The notes below the pieces were generated by a model that was not told where the DNA came from, searched no databases, and was given only the letters and a program-made list of their open reading frames with translations. Below are positions 56,258-63,944 of a stretch of 64,000 nt of DNA, piece by piece. The translations under genes were made by a program, and so were the position numbers. Numbering within the stretch: the first letter of the stretch is position 1; every line of letters starts with the position of its first letter. The DNA lies in the IMG/VR virus record IMGVR_UViG_3300020185_000044, positions 1-64,000 of that record; one strand, 5' to 3'. Origin of the DNA: a virus.

Positions 56258-56703
56258 ATTACGAATTAACATTAACGACACACGAAAAGAGAACTGCGGA
56301 ACTCTTTGGAGATATAGATACCCTAGAACTTCATACCGTTCCTATTGAAACGTTAGAGGCTATGAAGAACCATTACCTTGTATCACTATCATATTTAGGG
56401 GAACTCAAAACCACTAGGGGAAATGCTTTAAACGAATCTAAAACAGCCTTAAAAATAATCCTAACCGAAAAGAAAATAGAACACTTAAAGGACTTAACGG
56501 GTTCTGATAAAGCTAGAATAGCTACGTTATACGCAGAAAGAGATTGCGAGACAGAAATTAAAGGCATAGCTATACTAGAAAACGAATACAAAGAAGTAAG
56601 CAATAGGTATTCTGTATATGATACTATTATACGCTCTCTTACGCAGACAATAAGCGTAGTTAAGAATGAAATACAATCACAGCAATTTATAAAAGGGAAA
56701 TAA
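56254..56703 (+). CDS. Coiled-coil protein (149 aa)
   Basis: It is helical with heptads through the middle (about residues 30-140). No motif is seen. It is ATGA-coupled to the DnaA-like gene, so it may be a partner of it. Confidence 0.5.
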   Translation: MNYELTLTTHEKRTAELFGDIDTLELHTVPIETLEAMKNHYLVSLSYLGELKTTRGNALNESKTALKIILTEKKIEHLKDLTGSDKARIATLYAERDCETEIKGIAILENEYKEVSNRYSVYDTIIRSLTQTISVVKNEIQSQQFIKGK

Positions 56704-56707
56704 GATT

Positions 56708-57076
56708 ATGGATTTTATAGGTAAGTATTGGTTAGATTACTATAAAATAAGACACTCTAAGCCATTTTATAACGGCTCTTTAAAGGTGGGTTATCCAATA
56801 AACATAAAAGACATAATAAACAGCGACCTAAAACGGGTTATTCCAGAATCATTAGGAATATACCACTTATTTAAAGATGGTGAGTTAGTTTATATAGGTA
56901 TGAGTAAGTGTATAAAAAAAAGAATATCAGAACATTACGATAATAATGACATTGACTTTAATGAGGTATTATGGTTCTGCGCTGAAATTGCAAATAAAAA
57001 CATAAAAGATATATTTAGAATAGAGAGGCTAATGATTATAAAGCATAAACCTAAATTTAATACAGCATACCTATAA
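56708..57076 (+). CDS. GIY-YIG endonuclease
   Basis: The 122-aa protein has L-G-I-Y-H-L-F-K-D-G-E-L-V-Y-I-G, the GIY and YIG strands. K-K-R-I-S-E-H follows with the catalytic arginine, and R-I-E-R-L-M-I with the metal-binding glutamate. It lacks a recognisable separate DNA-binding end. It overlaps the next gene by 1 nt. Could be a homing or repair nuclease. Confidence 0.8.
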   Translation: MDFIGKYWLDYYKIRHSKPFYNGSLKVGYPINIKDIINSDLKRVIPESLGIYHLFKDGELVYIGMSKCIKKRISEHYDNNDIDFNEVLWFCAEIANKNIKDIFRIERLMIIKHKPKFNTAYL

Positions 57077-57423
57077 TGATTCCCGCCACAGAAAGAGAAT
57101 ATAACTACTTCAAACGCAACGGACATTGCTTTGATTTAGGCTCATTAGCATACAATGAACTAACAACCGAAGGTAAGATACCAAAGAAAGCTAAAGACCC
57201 GTCAAAAGGCTTGGAATACGCTAAAGACTCACTCGTAGAGGTATATGAGATAGATAAAGAATTAGCCAACGAACAAATGACTAAATACTGGCAAGACAGA
57301 ATAGATAATATAGATGAATTAGTTAACAGAGCGATTAAGTTAAAAGGGAGTAGCGTGTTAAGGGATGCTGTATTTATCTATTTCAAGCGATATATAGTTA
57401 ATGAATATTTTAAAACATTATAA
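57076..57423 (+). CDS. Hypothetical helical protein (115 aa)
   Basis: It is helical and charged, beginning MIPATEREYNYFKRNGHCFD. TAATG overlaps on both sides couple it to its neighbours. Function unknown. Confidence 0.5.
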   Translation: MIPATEREYNYFKRNGHCFDLGSLAYNELTTEGKIPKKAKDPSKGLEYAKDSLVEVYEIDKELANEQMTKYWQDRIDNIDELVNRAIKLKGSSVLRDAVFIYFKRYIVNEYFKTL

Positions 57424-57701
57424 TGAAATCAGATAACGACTTATTTAAAATAGGGGCTAGATTAGCTCTACACGGACAAAGCTTCATAGAAGTGTTAGAT
57501 GATATAAAAGGCACTAAGCTGTACAATAAGAAGCCTAAGATGCTACTCAATCAGTTAATGAAAGAGTTAGAGAAGGATGTAAGTATAAGTGGTGTATTTA
57601 CAGAAGGTCAAGATGTAATTACTAATTTATCACAAAAGATTGATAAAATAGTTGATAAGGAATTAGATGACACTATATTTGAGTTGAAGGATGGTAAGTA
57701 A
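57423..57701 (+). CDS. Hypothetical helical protein (92 aa)
   Basis: It is helical and charged, with D-D-I-K-G-T-K-L-Y-N-K-K-P-K. It overlaps the next gene by 11 nt. Function unknown. Confidence 0.5.
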   Translation: MKSDNDLFKIGARLALHGQSFIEVLDDIKGTKLYNKKPKMLLNQLMKELEKDVSISGVFTEGQDVITNLSQKIDKIVDKELDDTIFELKDGK

Positions 57702-58116
57702 AAAGAAACCCTGTAAAGACCCTAACAACACAGAAGAGGGTAAGATGTGTTATTACTTTACTAAAAAATTTGGTTGTGCCTCGTGCAGCGCTAAATACAA
57801 GCCTAAGACAAAAACTAAGAAGGTAAAACAGAAGATTAAGCAAGTTAGTTCTAAAAGAGCTAGGATGAATCAGGCTTATTCTGTTATGAGAAAGTTGTTT
57901 TTAAAGGATAAGACTTGTGAATTTCCTAGTTGTTCCCGCAAACACACAGAGGATAATCAACTAACCATACACCACAAGAGAGGAAGAAACGGAGAAAGAT
58001 TACTAGATACAACCTATTGGATGGCTGTATGTATGGAACATCATAAATACATAGAAGAACACCGAGAAGAAAGTTTCAAGAAGGGTTGGTTAATAAATAG
58101 AAATAAAGAGATATGA
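57691..58116 (+). CDS. HNH-type, cysteine-rich nuclease (NinG-like)
   Basis: The 141-aa protein has an N-terminal cysteine cluster (G-C-A-S-C-S-A-K-Y), a very basic stretch, then C-E-F-P-S-C-S, L-T-I-H-H-K-R-G-R-N-G and C-M-E-H-H-K-Y-I. The C-x4-C and H-H elements suit an HNH/NinG-like endonuclease of the recombination set. It is ATGA-coupled to the remnant at 58113, the former start of the next nuclease gene. Confidence 0.65.
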   Translation: MVSKKKPCKDPNNTEEGKMCYYFTKKFGCASCSAKYKPKTKTKKVKQKIKQVSSKRARMNQAYSVMRKLFLKDKTCEFPSCSRKHTEDNQLTIHHKRGRNGERLLDTTYWMAVCMEHHKYIEEHREESFKKGWLINRNKEI

Positions 58117-58241
58117 CATATAGTTTCAGTAGAATAAGTTCGTTTCATAATTGCCCTAGTGGATGGTTTATTTTTATTTATATTTGTATAGTAGAGTTAC
58201 GGCTACTTTTAAATATTTTTACAAAGCCCTGTCAAGAGTAG
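58113..58241 (+). pseudogene. N-terminal remnant of a Cas4/RecB-like nuclease
   Basis: MTYSFSRISSFHNCPSGW is the start of a PD-(D/E)XK nuclease with its first iron-sulfur cysteine, matching the Y-S-W-S-R-V...C...W of the gene at 59059. The frame then runs into a homing-endonuclease promoter and stops. It is still ATGA-coupled to the HNH gene before it. Confidence 0.7.
58179..58186 (+). promoter_or_regulatory. -7 box TATATTTG of the inserted homing endonuclease
   Basis: It matches TAnnTTTG inside the remnant. The leader then contains an inverted repeat, GAGTTACGG (58194-58202) with CCGTAACCTC (58245-58254). Confidence 0.6.
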
Positions 58242-58276
58242 AGTCCGTAACCTCGAAATTGATGGGGTTTATTTTT

Positions 58277-59062
58277 ATGCAAGAGTTTACAAAAGAAGAA
58301 TTAAAAAACGAAGAGTGGAGAGATGTAGTTGGATACGAAGGATTGTATCTGGTTAGTGATTTAGGGAGAGTAAAAAGCAGTTACATTGTTAGTAGGGCTA
58401 AAGATGGAATCATTAAAATGGGGAGCGATAAGAATGGGTATTGCAGTTTCGCTTTATGGAAAGACAAATCACAAATTACCAAGAATGGACATCGTGTAGT
58501 CGCTAAAGCATTTTTACCTAATCCAAAAAACAAACCGTGCGTGAATCATATAGATGGTGATAAAAGGAATAATCGAACAACCAACCTAGAATGGGTTACA
58601 TATAAAGAAAATTCCCGACACGCGATTGAAACTGGTCTGTATAGACACCCTGAAATGAAGAAGGGGTACGACTCGCCACACAGTAAAGAGGTGTATCAGC
58701 TTACGGTAGAGGGTGTTTTTATAAAAGCGTTTGGTTCATCTATCGAGGCGGCTATAAGTTTATTTGGAGATATTAATAGAGGCTCTATTATACGCAAATG
58801 CTGTAGAGATAAATCAAGTTCTTATAAGGGTTTTCTATGGAGATACCCTAAAGACGTTAATAAAGATGCGATTTCAAAACATAAAAGAATAATACAACAG
58901 TTTTCTTTAGAGGGGATTCTTATTAAAGAGTATACTGGTACTAGTGCAGCCCAAAAAGCCACTGGAGTCTTGGCTACTGGTATAGGGAACAATGCAAACG
59001 GGAGGACAAATACCGCTGGGGGGTTTGTCTGGAAATATAAATATGATTACAATTCAATATGA
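58277..59062 (+). CDS. NUMOD4-HNH-NUMOD1 homing endonuclease (261 aa)
   Basis: I take ATG 58277 (MQEFTKEELKNEEW). The protein has NUMOD4 (E-W-R-D-V-V-G-Y-E-G-L-Y-L-V-S-D-L-G-R-V-K-S), then HNH_3 (N-H-I-D-G-D-K-R-N-N, N-L-E-W-V-T). Two NUMOD1 repeats follow (V-Y-Q-L...F-I-K-A-F-G-S and I-I-Q-Q-F...L-I-K-E-Y-T-G). It overlaps the start of the intact Cas4-like gene by 4 nt and sits inside the former 5' end of that gene. Confidence 0.88.
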   Translation: MQEFTKEELKNEEWRDVVGYEGLYLVSDLGRVKSSYIVSRAKDGIIKMGSDKNGYCSFALWKDKSQITKNGHRVVAKAFLPNPKNKPCVNHIDGDKRNNRTTNLEWVTYKENSRHAIETGLYRHPEMKKGYDSPHSKEVYQLTVEGVFIKAFGSSIEAAISLFGDINRGSIIRKCCRDKSSSYKGFLWRYPKDVNKDAISKHKRIIQQFSLEGILIKEYTGTSAAQKATGVLATGIGNNANGRTNTAGGFVWKYKYDYNSI

Positions 59063-59928
59063 AAGAAACAATATATTCTTGGAGTAGGGTTAACTATACT
59101 TGTTTAGCCGCTTGGTATCAAAATTATGTACTAGAAAAGAAGGGTGAGGACAACATCTGGAATGTCGGAGGTTTATTCGAGCATAACCTAATGGAACACG
59201 CAGCTAAAGGCGCAATGACACAAGAGGATTGCCTAGAAGCTGTTAAGAATACTTGGTACGATGCTGTTGATGGATTAGACAACCCATTTGGGTACTACGG
59301 TAAAGAAGGTAATTACATTGAAGCCGCTGAACATTACTACAACAAAACACTTCCGTTCTTCACTAAGGAGAATACTAATTGGTTATTAGGTAAAACAGTT
59401 TCAGTAGAAGAGCATTTAGAATTTACCCTTCCTTCGGGCAAAAAATTTCAAGGCTTTGTAGATAGAGTAAGTGTTGATAGTGATGGAAAGAGCAACCTAG
59501 CCATCAGAGATTATAAAATAAGCAAACGCTTTACAAGAAAAAACGTAAAAGAAAAGGCTAGACAGCTATACATTTACGCTTATGGCTATCATCAGAAACA
59601 CGGAGTATATCCAGAGCAATTAGTTTTTGAGTTCTTTCAATTTTGGGACAAACCAAAGGTTATTAAGTTCAAGAAAACTGATATGGATGAGGCTATTGAG
59701 TTTGCTGAAAGTAGAATAAGAGAGATTGAAGGTAGATTAAAGGTAGAGAGAATGGGTATGAAGGGAATGTTTAACCCTGACTATAAAGAACTATTAGATG
59801 ATAACGGAGAGCGTAATATGTTCTGTAAGTCTGTCTGTGGGTATCGTAATGTCTGTCCTTTCATAGACGGAAACCACCTCAAAATGTTTAAAACAAAAGA
59901 GTTACAAGATATAGAAATAAAAAAATAG
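59059..59928 (+). CDS. Cas4/RecB-like PD-(D/E)XK nuclease with 4Fe-4S cluster
   Basis: A first cysteine (Y-T-C-L-A-A-W-Y, about residue 15) pairs with three near the C-terminus (F-C-K-S-V-C-G-Y-R-N-V-C-P-F). This is the four-cysteine iron-sulfur arrangement of Cas4, AddB and Dna2. Between them are G-L-F-E-H-N-L-M-E, F-V-D-R-V, L-A-I-R-D-Y-K-I (the D/K catalytic pair) and Q-L-Y-I-Y-A-Y. It probably resects ends for the ERF protein. Its N-terminus looks re-created after insertion of the homing gene. Confidence 0.85.
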   Translation: MKETIYSWSRVNYTCLAAWYQNYVLEKKGEDNIWNVGGLFEHNLMEHAAKGAMTQEDCLEAVKNTWYDAVDGLDNPFGYYGKEGNYIEAAEHYYNKTLPFFTKENTNWLLGKTVSVEEHLEFTLPSGKKFQGFVDRVSVDSDGKSNLAIRDYKISKRFTRKNVKEKARQLYIYAYGYHQKHGVYPEQLVFEFFQFWDKPKVIKFKKTDMDEAIEFAESRIREIEGRLKVERMGMKGMFNPDYKELLDDNGERNMFCKSVCGYRNVCPFIDGNHLKMFKTKELQDIEIKK

Positions 59929-59959
59929 AGTATATTCGTAAAAACTAAAATCAAATGTT

Positions 59960-61246
59960 ATGAGTAAGTGGTTTAAATATGACACTAAAATAGATAGACT
60001 TTTAGGTTTTGGTAGGTCTGATTGGAGTCAAATGGCAAGAGAAATACTAGGAGATGTAGAGTATAGTAAAGTAGATGCTCTAAGGAAGTATATTAAGAGG
60101 AGGAGTAAGAAAGAAACTGAAGTAACCAACACCTCAACAACTAAATCAAATGAATATTCAACACCGTTTCAATTATCCGCTTGGGATGAGGATGGTACTA
60201 TAATGGATATTGATAAATACTGTGAACATCACGGCTTACCAAGAGAAGATATTACTTCTTATAAGCTGATTACGCATAGTAAAAATCCCTTCTATAATAC
60301 TGTATTTAAGGAGATTAAGGGTGTAATAGACGAATCATTTGATTTATCTGGAGCAATAGAGGATGCACTGACCTCGCTCAATATATCTGTTAGTAATAAG
60401 TTAAGCAGAACTCCTAGTAATAAAGTTGGAGATGAGGTTACTAGACTTATATATACAGATACCCATATAGCAATGGATACTGACAGCGAAGGAACATCAA
60501 TGTATCCTACCGTATGGAATAGAGAGTCTATATTAGAAACATTTGAATTAATGTGCGCTCATACCATAGCGAATAGAAACGGTACTACATTATATATAGA
60601 TGATTTAGGCGACTTTTTAGACGGATGGAATGGAGAGACGACACGGAAAAGTCATCCCCTTCCGCAGAATATGAATAACAAAGAAGCGTTTTCACTAGGA
60701 TTAGAAGTTAAAATGCTTATGCTTGAAAGACTAACCCCATACTTCAATGAAATAGTATGTACTAACGTATGCAACGATAATCACGCTGGAGATTTCGCTT
60801 CTATACTTAATCATTCTTTTATGATGTTAGCGCACTCTAAATATGAGAATGTAATTATAAGAAACTATAATAAGTTTATAGAGCATTACTATATAGGTAA
60901 ACACGCTATTGTTTTAACTCACGGTAAGGATAAGAAGTCTTTGAAGTTTGGTTTCAAGCCTAAGCTAGACCCTGTTCAAATAGAAAAGATTGAGGTTTAC
61001 TTAAAGCATAATGAGCATGGCAGTGTACATAAAGAGGCAGAGTTTATAGAGTTTAGTAAGGGAGATTCGCATTTAATGCTTTTTGATTATTCTTCAGCGC
61101 AAGATTTTTTTTACTTCAATTACCCTGCAATATCGCCTAGCTCAGAATGGGTGCAAAGCAATTTTAAGAAAGGACAAAGAGGATTTGTAATTCAGTTATT
61201 TAATTCAGAAGAAATAAATAAAACTATAATACCAATATTATTATGA
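59960..61246 (+). CDS. Calcineurin-like metallophosphoesterase (428 aa)
   Basis: The central part has Y-T-D-T-H (D-x-H), D-D-L-G-D-F-L-D-G (G-D-x-x-D-G), C-N-D-N-H-A-G-D (N-x-N-H variant of G-N-H-D/E) and L-T-H-G-K-D (G-H-x variant). These are the metal-binding motifs in the right order. The 150-residue N-terminal extension has a basic start. Such enzymes occur in phage recombination and repair operons (SbcD/Mre11-type) but also as general phosphodiesterases. Confidence 0.78.
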   Translation: MSKWFKYDTKIDRLLGFGRSDWSQMAREILGDVEYSKVDALRKYIKRRSKKETEVTNTSTTKSNEYSTPFQLSAWDEDGTIMDIDKYCEHHGLPREDITSYKLITHSKNPFYNTVFKEIKGVIDESFDLSGAIEDALTSLNISVSNKLSRTPSNKVGDEVTRLIYTDTHIAMDTDSEGTSMYPTVWNRESILETFELMCAHTIANRNGTTLYIDDLGDFLDGWNGETTRKSHPLPQNMNNKEAFSLGLEVKMLMLERLTPYFNEIVCTNVCNDNHAGDFASILNHSFMMLAHSKYENVIIRNYNKFIEHYYIGKHAIVLTHGKDKKSLKFGFKPKLDPVQIEKIEVYLKHNEHGSVHKEAEFIEFSKGDSHLMLFDYSSAQDFFYFNYPAISPSSEWVQSNFKKGQRGFVIQLFNSEEINKTIIPILL

Positions 61247-61317
61247 AGCAGTGTAGTAAATGTAAGGAGGTTAAAAGTATTATACTAAAAATGATAGAGA
61301 TTATTACACTAAAATAA
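61243..61317 (+). pseudogene. Zinc-ribbon remnant
   Basis: MKQCSKCKEVKS resembles the start of the HNH protein at 61921-62577 (MKKCNKCKIKKVDSSF). The frame shifts after K-S; in another frame Y-Y-T-K-N-D-R-D-Y-Y-T-K-I-K-R-Q follows. It is ATGA-coupled to the phosphoesterase gene. Confidence 0.5.
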
Positions 61318-61324
61318 AAAGACA

Positions 61325-61402
61325 ATGAAGAAATACACAGCAGAAGTAGCAACGGGAATACTAATGATTATTATGTTTGCAATTATATTTTTAGGATTAT
61401 GA
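61325..61402 (+). CDS. 25-aa membrane peptide
   Basis: One membrane helix (VATGILMIIMFAIIFLGL) with a basic start. Likely a real small protein by its similarity to other membrane peptides here; function unknown. Confidence 0.4.
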   Translation: MKKYTAEVATGILMIIMFAIIFLGL

Positions 61403-61532
61403 AAGAAAAATTTATTATAGCAAATATTGCCTAATGGAGTAATACCGCACTCTAAGTATAGACCTGATAATAAATAACCCCCCTTTTATATTGCGGAAAT
61501 TAAATACAGAAAAGAACATAATATTAAAACAG

Positions 61533-61793
61533 ATGAGTAAAGACCCAAACGTAGAAAGCGTAATAGAGCTTATTAAAGCTCGTTCTGAGAAAGGATTAAA
61601 GGAATACGGTACTGACACCACCAGACAAGATTATAACGCCTTAGATTGGCTTAATGAAGCTCAAGCAGAGGCATTAGATTTAGCCATTTACTTAGAGGTA
61701 ATAAAGAAAGACTATGTTAAGTTTAAGGAGTTGATTAAGTCTACGCCTAATGATAAGATTTTGGGCGGTAAGATAAGGAAGATATATGGGTGA
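61533..61793 (+). CDS. MazG-like small helical protein (86 aa)
   Basis: It contains R-S-E-K-G-L-K-E-Y-G, then D-W-L-N-E-A-Q-A-E-A-L-D-L-A-I-Y-L, similar to the E-x-x-E...D pattern of MazG-like/phage nucleotide pyrophosphohydrolase-type proteins. I chose the ATG at 61533. Function uncertain. Confidence 0.5.
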   Translation: MSKDPNVESVIELIKARSEKGLKEYGTDTTRQDYNALDWLNEAQAEALDLAIYLEVIKKDYVKFKELIKSTPNDKILGGKIRKIYG

Positions 61794-61821
61794 TTAACTT
61801 GGTTAGGGGGTTATTTTTTTT

Positions 61822-61848
61822 GTCACAATTATATGATAAATTTGTGAC
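61822..61848 (+). promoter_or_regulatory. Rightward promoter overlapped by a dyad, antisense to the HNH gene
   Basis: GTCACAA and TTGTGAC (7-bp dyad, 13-nt gap) overlap the -7 box TAAATTTG (61837-61844). The transcript would run rightward through structured DNA into the 3' end of the leftward HNH gene. Confidence 0.5.
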
Positions 61849-61904
61849 GAGATTCCGTATTTATAGGAACGTGTTTTATGGAATAGGAGTAACCAACCTA
61901 TAAA
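61849..61904 (+). ncRNA. Possible pseudoknotted RNA, antisense to the HNH 3' end
   Basis: ATTCC (61852) pairs with GGAAT (61880) and TTTATAGG (61860) with CCTATAAA (61897), in crossing order. It follows the promoter at 61837. It is not obviously the same motif as the kissing-loop leaders. Confidence 0.35.
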
Positions 61905-61920
61905 GAAGTTCGAGGTCTGT

Positions 61921-62577
61921 TTAATCAGTTAATTCGTAAGAGTACATAAACCCATCTCTAGTCACCCCATTTCGTTTTATGCAACCACACACAGTTCCTC
62001 CGCTATACCCCATTTCCCTTTCACATTCAGCCGCACTACCAAACTCTTTAATAAACACACCATCACTGAACTGATACACCGTCTTAGACCTATTGTGTTT
62101 ATACCCTGATTTACCTAACCAACTTGGGGGCTTACGGTTTAACCCGTTATCTATAGCGTGTTTTATTTGCTCGGACTGCGTGTACCATTCTAGATTTGAT
62201 ATATGGTTATTAGTTTTATTACCGTCTATATGATTTACTGTTTCTTTTTTTTCTGGGTTTGGAATAAAACCTAAAGCCACTAGTCTATGTACGGAGATTT
62301 GAACAGATTTATTGCCGACCCTTAACGTTACAAACAAATAACCACTATTCCAATACGATTGCTTAAGCTCTTTTCTTGATTTCGTTGAGAATATGCGCCC
62401 GTCATCATAGATTAAATATCCTTTATAGAGTTCTGTGTAATTTCCCTTCAGCGGGGTATATGATTTATCTATGTTACGACAATCCTTACAGGTTGAGTTC
62501 CTTATACCATTAGCTTTGTTTTTCCAATGAAAACTAGAATCAACCTTCTTTATTTTACATTTGTTACATTTTTTCAT
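61921..62577 (-). CDS. Zinc-ribbon HNH homing endonuclease with NUMOD1
   Basis: The 218-aa protein starts with a zinc ribbon (K-C-N-K-C-K and T-C-K-D-C-R). A NUMOD4-like/HNH_3 core follows (V-H-R-L-V-A-L-G-F-I, N-H-I-D-G-N-K-T-N-N, N-L-E-W-Y-T) and a NUMOD1 end (V-Y-Q-F...F-I-K-E-F-G-S). It has a leaderless promoter (62582-62589). A diverged piece of a similar N-terminus is at 61243. Confidence 0.85.
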   Translation of the reverse strand: MKKCNKCKIKKVDSSFHWKNKANGIRNSTCKDCRNIDKSYTPLKGNYTELYKGYLIYDDGRIFSTKSRKELKQSYWNSGYLFVTLRVGNKSVQISVHRLVALGFIPNPEKKETVNHIDGNKTNNHISNLEWYTQSEQIKHAIDNGLNRKPPSWLGKSGYKHNRSKTVYQFSDGVFIKEFGSAAECEREMGYSGGTVCGCIKRNGVTRDGFMYSYELTD

Positions 62578-62581
62578 ATAA

Positions 62582-62589
62582 CAAAGATA
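62582..62589 (-). promoter_or_regulatory. Leaderless promoter TATCTTTG-TTAT-ATG (minus)
   Basis: CAAAGATA on the plus strand; four bases separate the box from ATG 62577 on the minus strand. Confidence 0.65.
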
Positions 62590-62618
62590 ATAAAAAATAT
62601 CTATATGTGGGCTACCAA

Positions 62619-63056
62619 TTAAATCAGCTCCAGATGCGGCATATCGAGAAACCTTTGGTCATAGACTAATGTTCCGTCCATATCCCAATTAGCGCCACTC
62701 CTAGTTCTGTGTGTTATTTCACATTCGTTCAATAAATGCTTACCGCAAGCAGTGAATACGCCCACTAAATACATTAAGTGGTTCTTATCAAACGCCAAAT
62801 CCTTTCTATTTGGTACTGCCGCAATAAAATCAAATGCTAAAGAGGGTGAGTAGTTATGCTTACCCTTCTTATTAATTCCATCTATCTTTGACTTACCTTC
62901 ATTAAACAGCTTTTGCTGGCGCTCTACGGTTCTTTCTCCTTCTATAATGGTAAAGTCTACTTGAGATACTTTAAGCGCCATATCAATTATCTTCTGCAAG
63001 TCTGGGTGCAGTGTATTATAATTATCCTTACTTCTCTTTCCTAGTTTAAAACTCAT
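62619..63056 (-). CDS. M15-family peptidase, endolysin
   Basis: It contains I-I-E-G-E-R-T-V-E-R-Q, then K-H-N-Y-S-P-S-L-A-F-D-F (the H...D zinc ligands) and W-D-M-D-G, then M-P-H-L-E-L near the end (third histidine). These fit the M15C/T5-endolysin peptidases that cut L-Ala-D-Glu or D-Ala-D-Ala bonds. ATG 63056 overlaps the resolvase stop (ATGA). No signal peptide, so release needs a holin. Confidence 0.82.
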   Translation of the reverse strand: MSFKLGKRSKDNYNTLHPDLQKIIDMALKVSQVDFTIIEGERTVERQQKLFNEGKSKIDGINKKGKHNYSPSLAFDFIAAVPNRKDLAFDKNHLMYLVGVFTACGKHLLNECEITHRTRSGANWDMDGTLVYDQRFLDMPHLELI

Positions 63057-63475
63057 AATAATTCTTTTTTCCATTCAGAAGGCAATGACTTATCCGCAAA
63101 TTTAAAGCCGTTCTTCTTGCTCCAAATAGCGTATGTAGTCTTACTACCTTTTATTATTTTCTTTTGGCTATCCCCGAATATAAATCGTATATCTAAATCA
63201 GGGTTCTGTTTCTTTACAGCGAGCATCTTCCTGCGGTCACTAGAATCTAAAAAACCTTTTACCTCTATTATCATAGTAGTACCATCTTTCTTCTCTAAAA
63301 TAAAGTCAGGACAATACTTATGGTCTATAACGTAACTTATCTTTTCGGTTTCATACCCAAAGTCTACACTCCTTGCTTTAAGGTTCTTTGCAAACTCACG
63401 CTCTAAATTAGAACGGTAAGGGTCTTTATTACTTCGTTTTCCTTTTCCACCTTTACTTCTTCTGCCTCTTGCCAT
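63053..63475 (-). CDS. T7 endonuclease-I-like Holliday-junction resolvase
   Basis: The 140-aa protein has S-N-L-E-R-E-F-A-K-N-L (catalytic Glu), Y-C-P-D-F-I-L (Asp), M-I-I-E-V-K-G-F-L-D-S-S-D-R-R-K-M (Glu and Lys), then D-I-R-F-I-F and a F-A-D-K-S-L-P-S-E-W end. This is the whole pattern of T7 gp3. The N-terminus is basic. It resolves branched phage DNA before packaging. Confidence 0.9.
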   Translation of the reverse strand: MARGRRSKGGKGKRSNKDPYRSNLEREFAKNLKARSVDFGYETEKISYVIDHKYCPDFILEKKDGTTMIIEVKGFLDSSDRRKMLAVKKQNPDLDIRFIFGDSQKKIIKGSKTTYAIWSKKNGFKFADKSLPSEWKKELL

Positions 63476-63489
63476 TATGTAAAGATACT

Positions 63490-63743
63490 ATTTTTATGCA
63501 CGAAACTCTTCTTGCTTATCTGGAGTAATGCCGAATTTTAGAAGTCTAGCTAAATATGCAGCTTCAGTATCATACTCTTCGCAAGTCCAATATGAATCCT
63601 CAAATGTGGTTAGTTGATATAAGGCACTATCAAAGTAGTGAGATGGGAAACCATCATCGAAGAAGATTAACCATTTATTTTCAGTTGTTGTTATGTTTAC
63701 TATAGCCATAATTTTATTTTTATGCACGAAACTCTTCTTGCTT
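63490..63743 (-). repeat. 28-bp direct repeat at the ends of two genes
   Basis: The same 28 bases (from ATTTTTATGCACGAAACTC) occur at 63490-63517 and 63716-63743. On the minus strand they encode the common C-terminus K-Q-E-E-F-R-A plus the stop of the two neighbouring genes. Confidence 0.75.
63494..63709 (-). CDS. Small virion-like protein (71 aa), C-terminus K-Q-E-E-F-R-A
   Basis: I take ATG 63709. It is acidic and aromatic, starting MAIVNITTTENKW with W-T-C-E-E-Y in the middle. Its last seven residues are identical to those of the next gene, through the 28-bp repeat. Function unknown. Confidence 0.5.
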   Translation of the reverse strand: MAIVNITTTENKWLIFFDDGFPSHYFDSALYQLTTFEDSYWTCEEYDTEAAYLARLLKFGITPDKQEEFRA

Positions 63744-63935
63744 TAGGTTTTCTTTAGCCCAAGCATTAAATGTTTTATTGTCTCCAATTATTTCAACGTT
63801 AGCATCTGATGTTGATTGCTTTCCCTCATAGCCTTCTAAAGTGCTATTGTCGTTTAAAATAATAGTTCTGCCGCTTGTCCAGACGTTATCGGCTGGCGTT
63901 GTTCCGTTTGTTTTTATGTATCCGTAATAGTTCAT
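63720..63935 (-). CDS. Small virion-like protein (71 aa), C-terminus K-Q-E-E-F-R-A
   Basis: It starts MNYYGYIKTNGTTPADNVW, rich in N/T/G, as small fibre-associated proteins are. The end K-Q-E-E-F-R-A is the same as in the gene at 63494-63709. Possibly a fibre chaperone or tip module. Confidence 0.5.
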   Translation of the reverse strand: MNYYGYIKTNGTTPADNVWTSGRTIILNDNSTLEGYEGKQSTSDANVEIIGDNKTFNAWAKENLKQEEFRA

Positions 63936-63944
63936 AGTTTTATT

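Noticed and set aside
58179-59058. Group I intron around the homing endonuclease in the Cas4-like gene
   Set aside because: The downstream gene has its own complete start. Joining the upstream remnant to it would duplicate the N-terminus, so splicing is not needed. I see no P7/P3 core.
61796-61920. tRNA-like sequence (AAGTTCGAGGTC)
   Set aside because: A T-arm-like string is present but no acceptor, D or anticodon arm can be drawn. No tRNA is found elsewhere in the window either.
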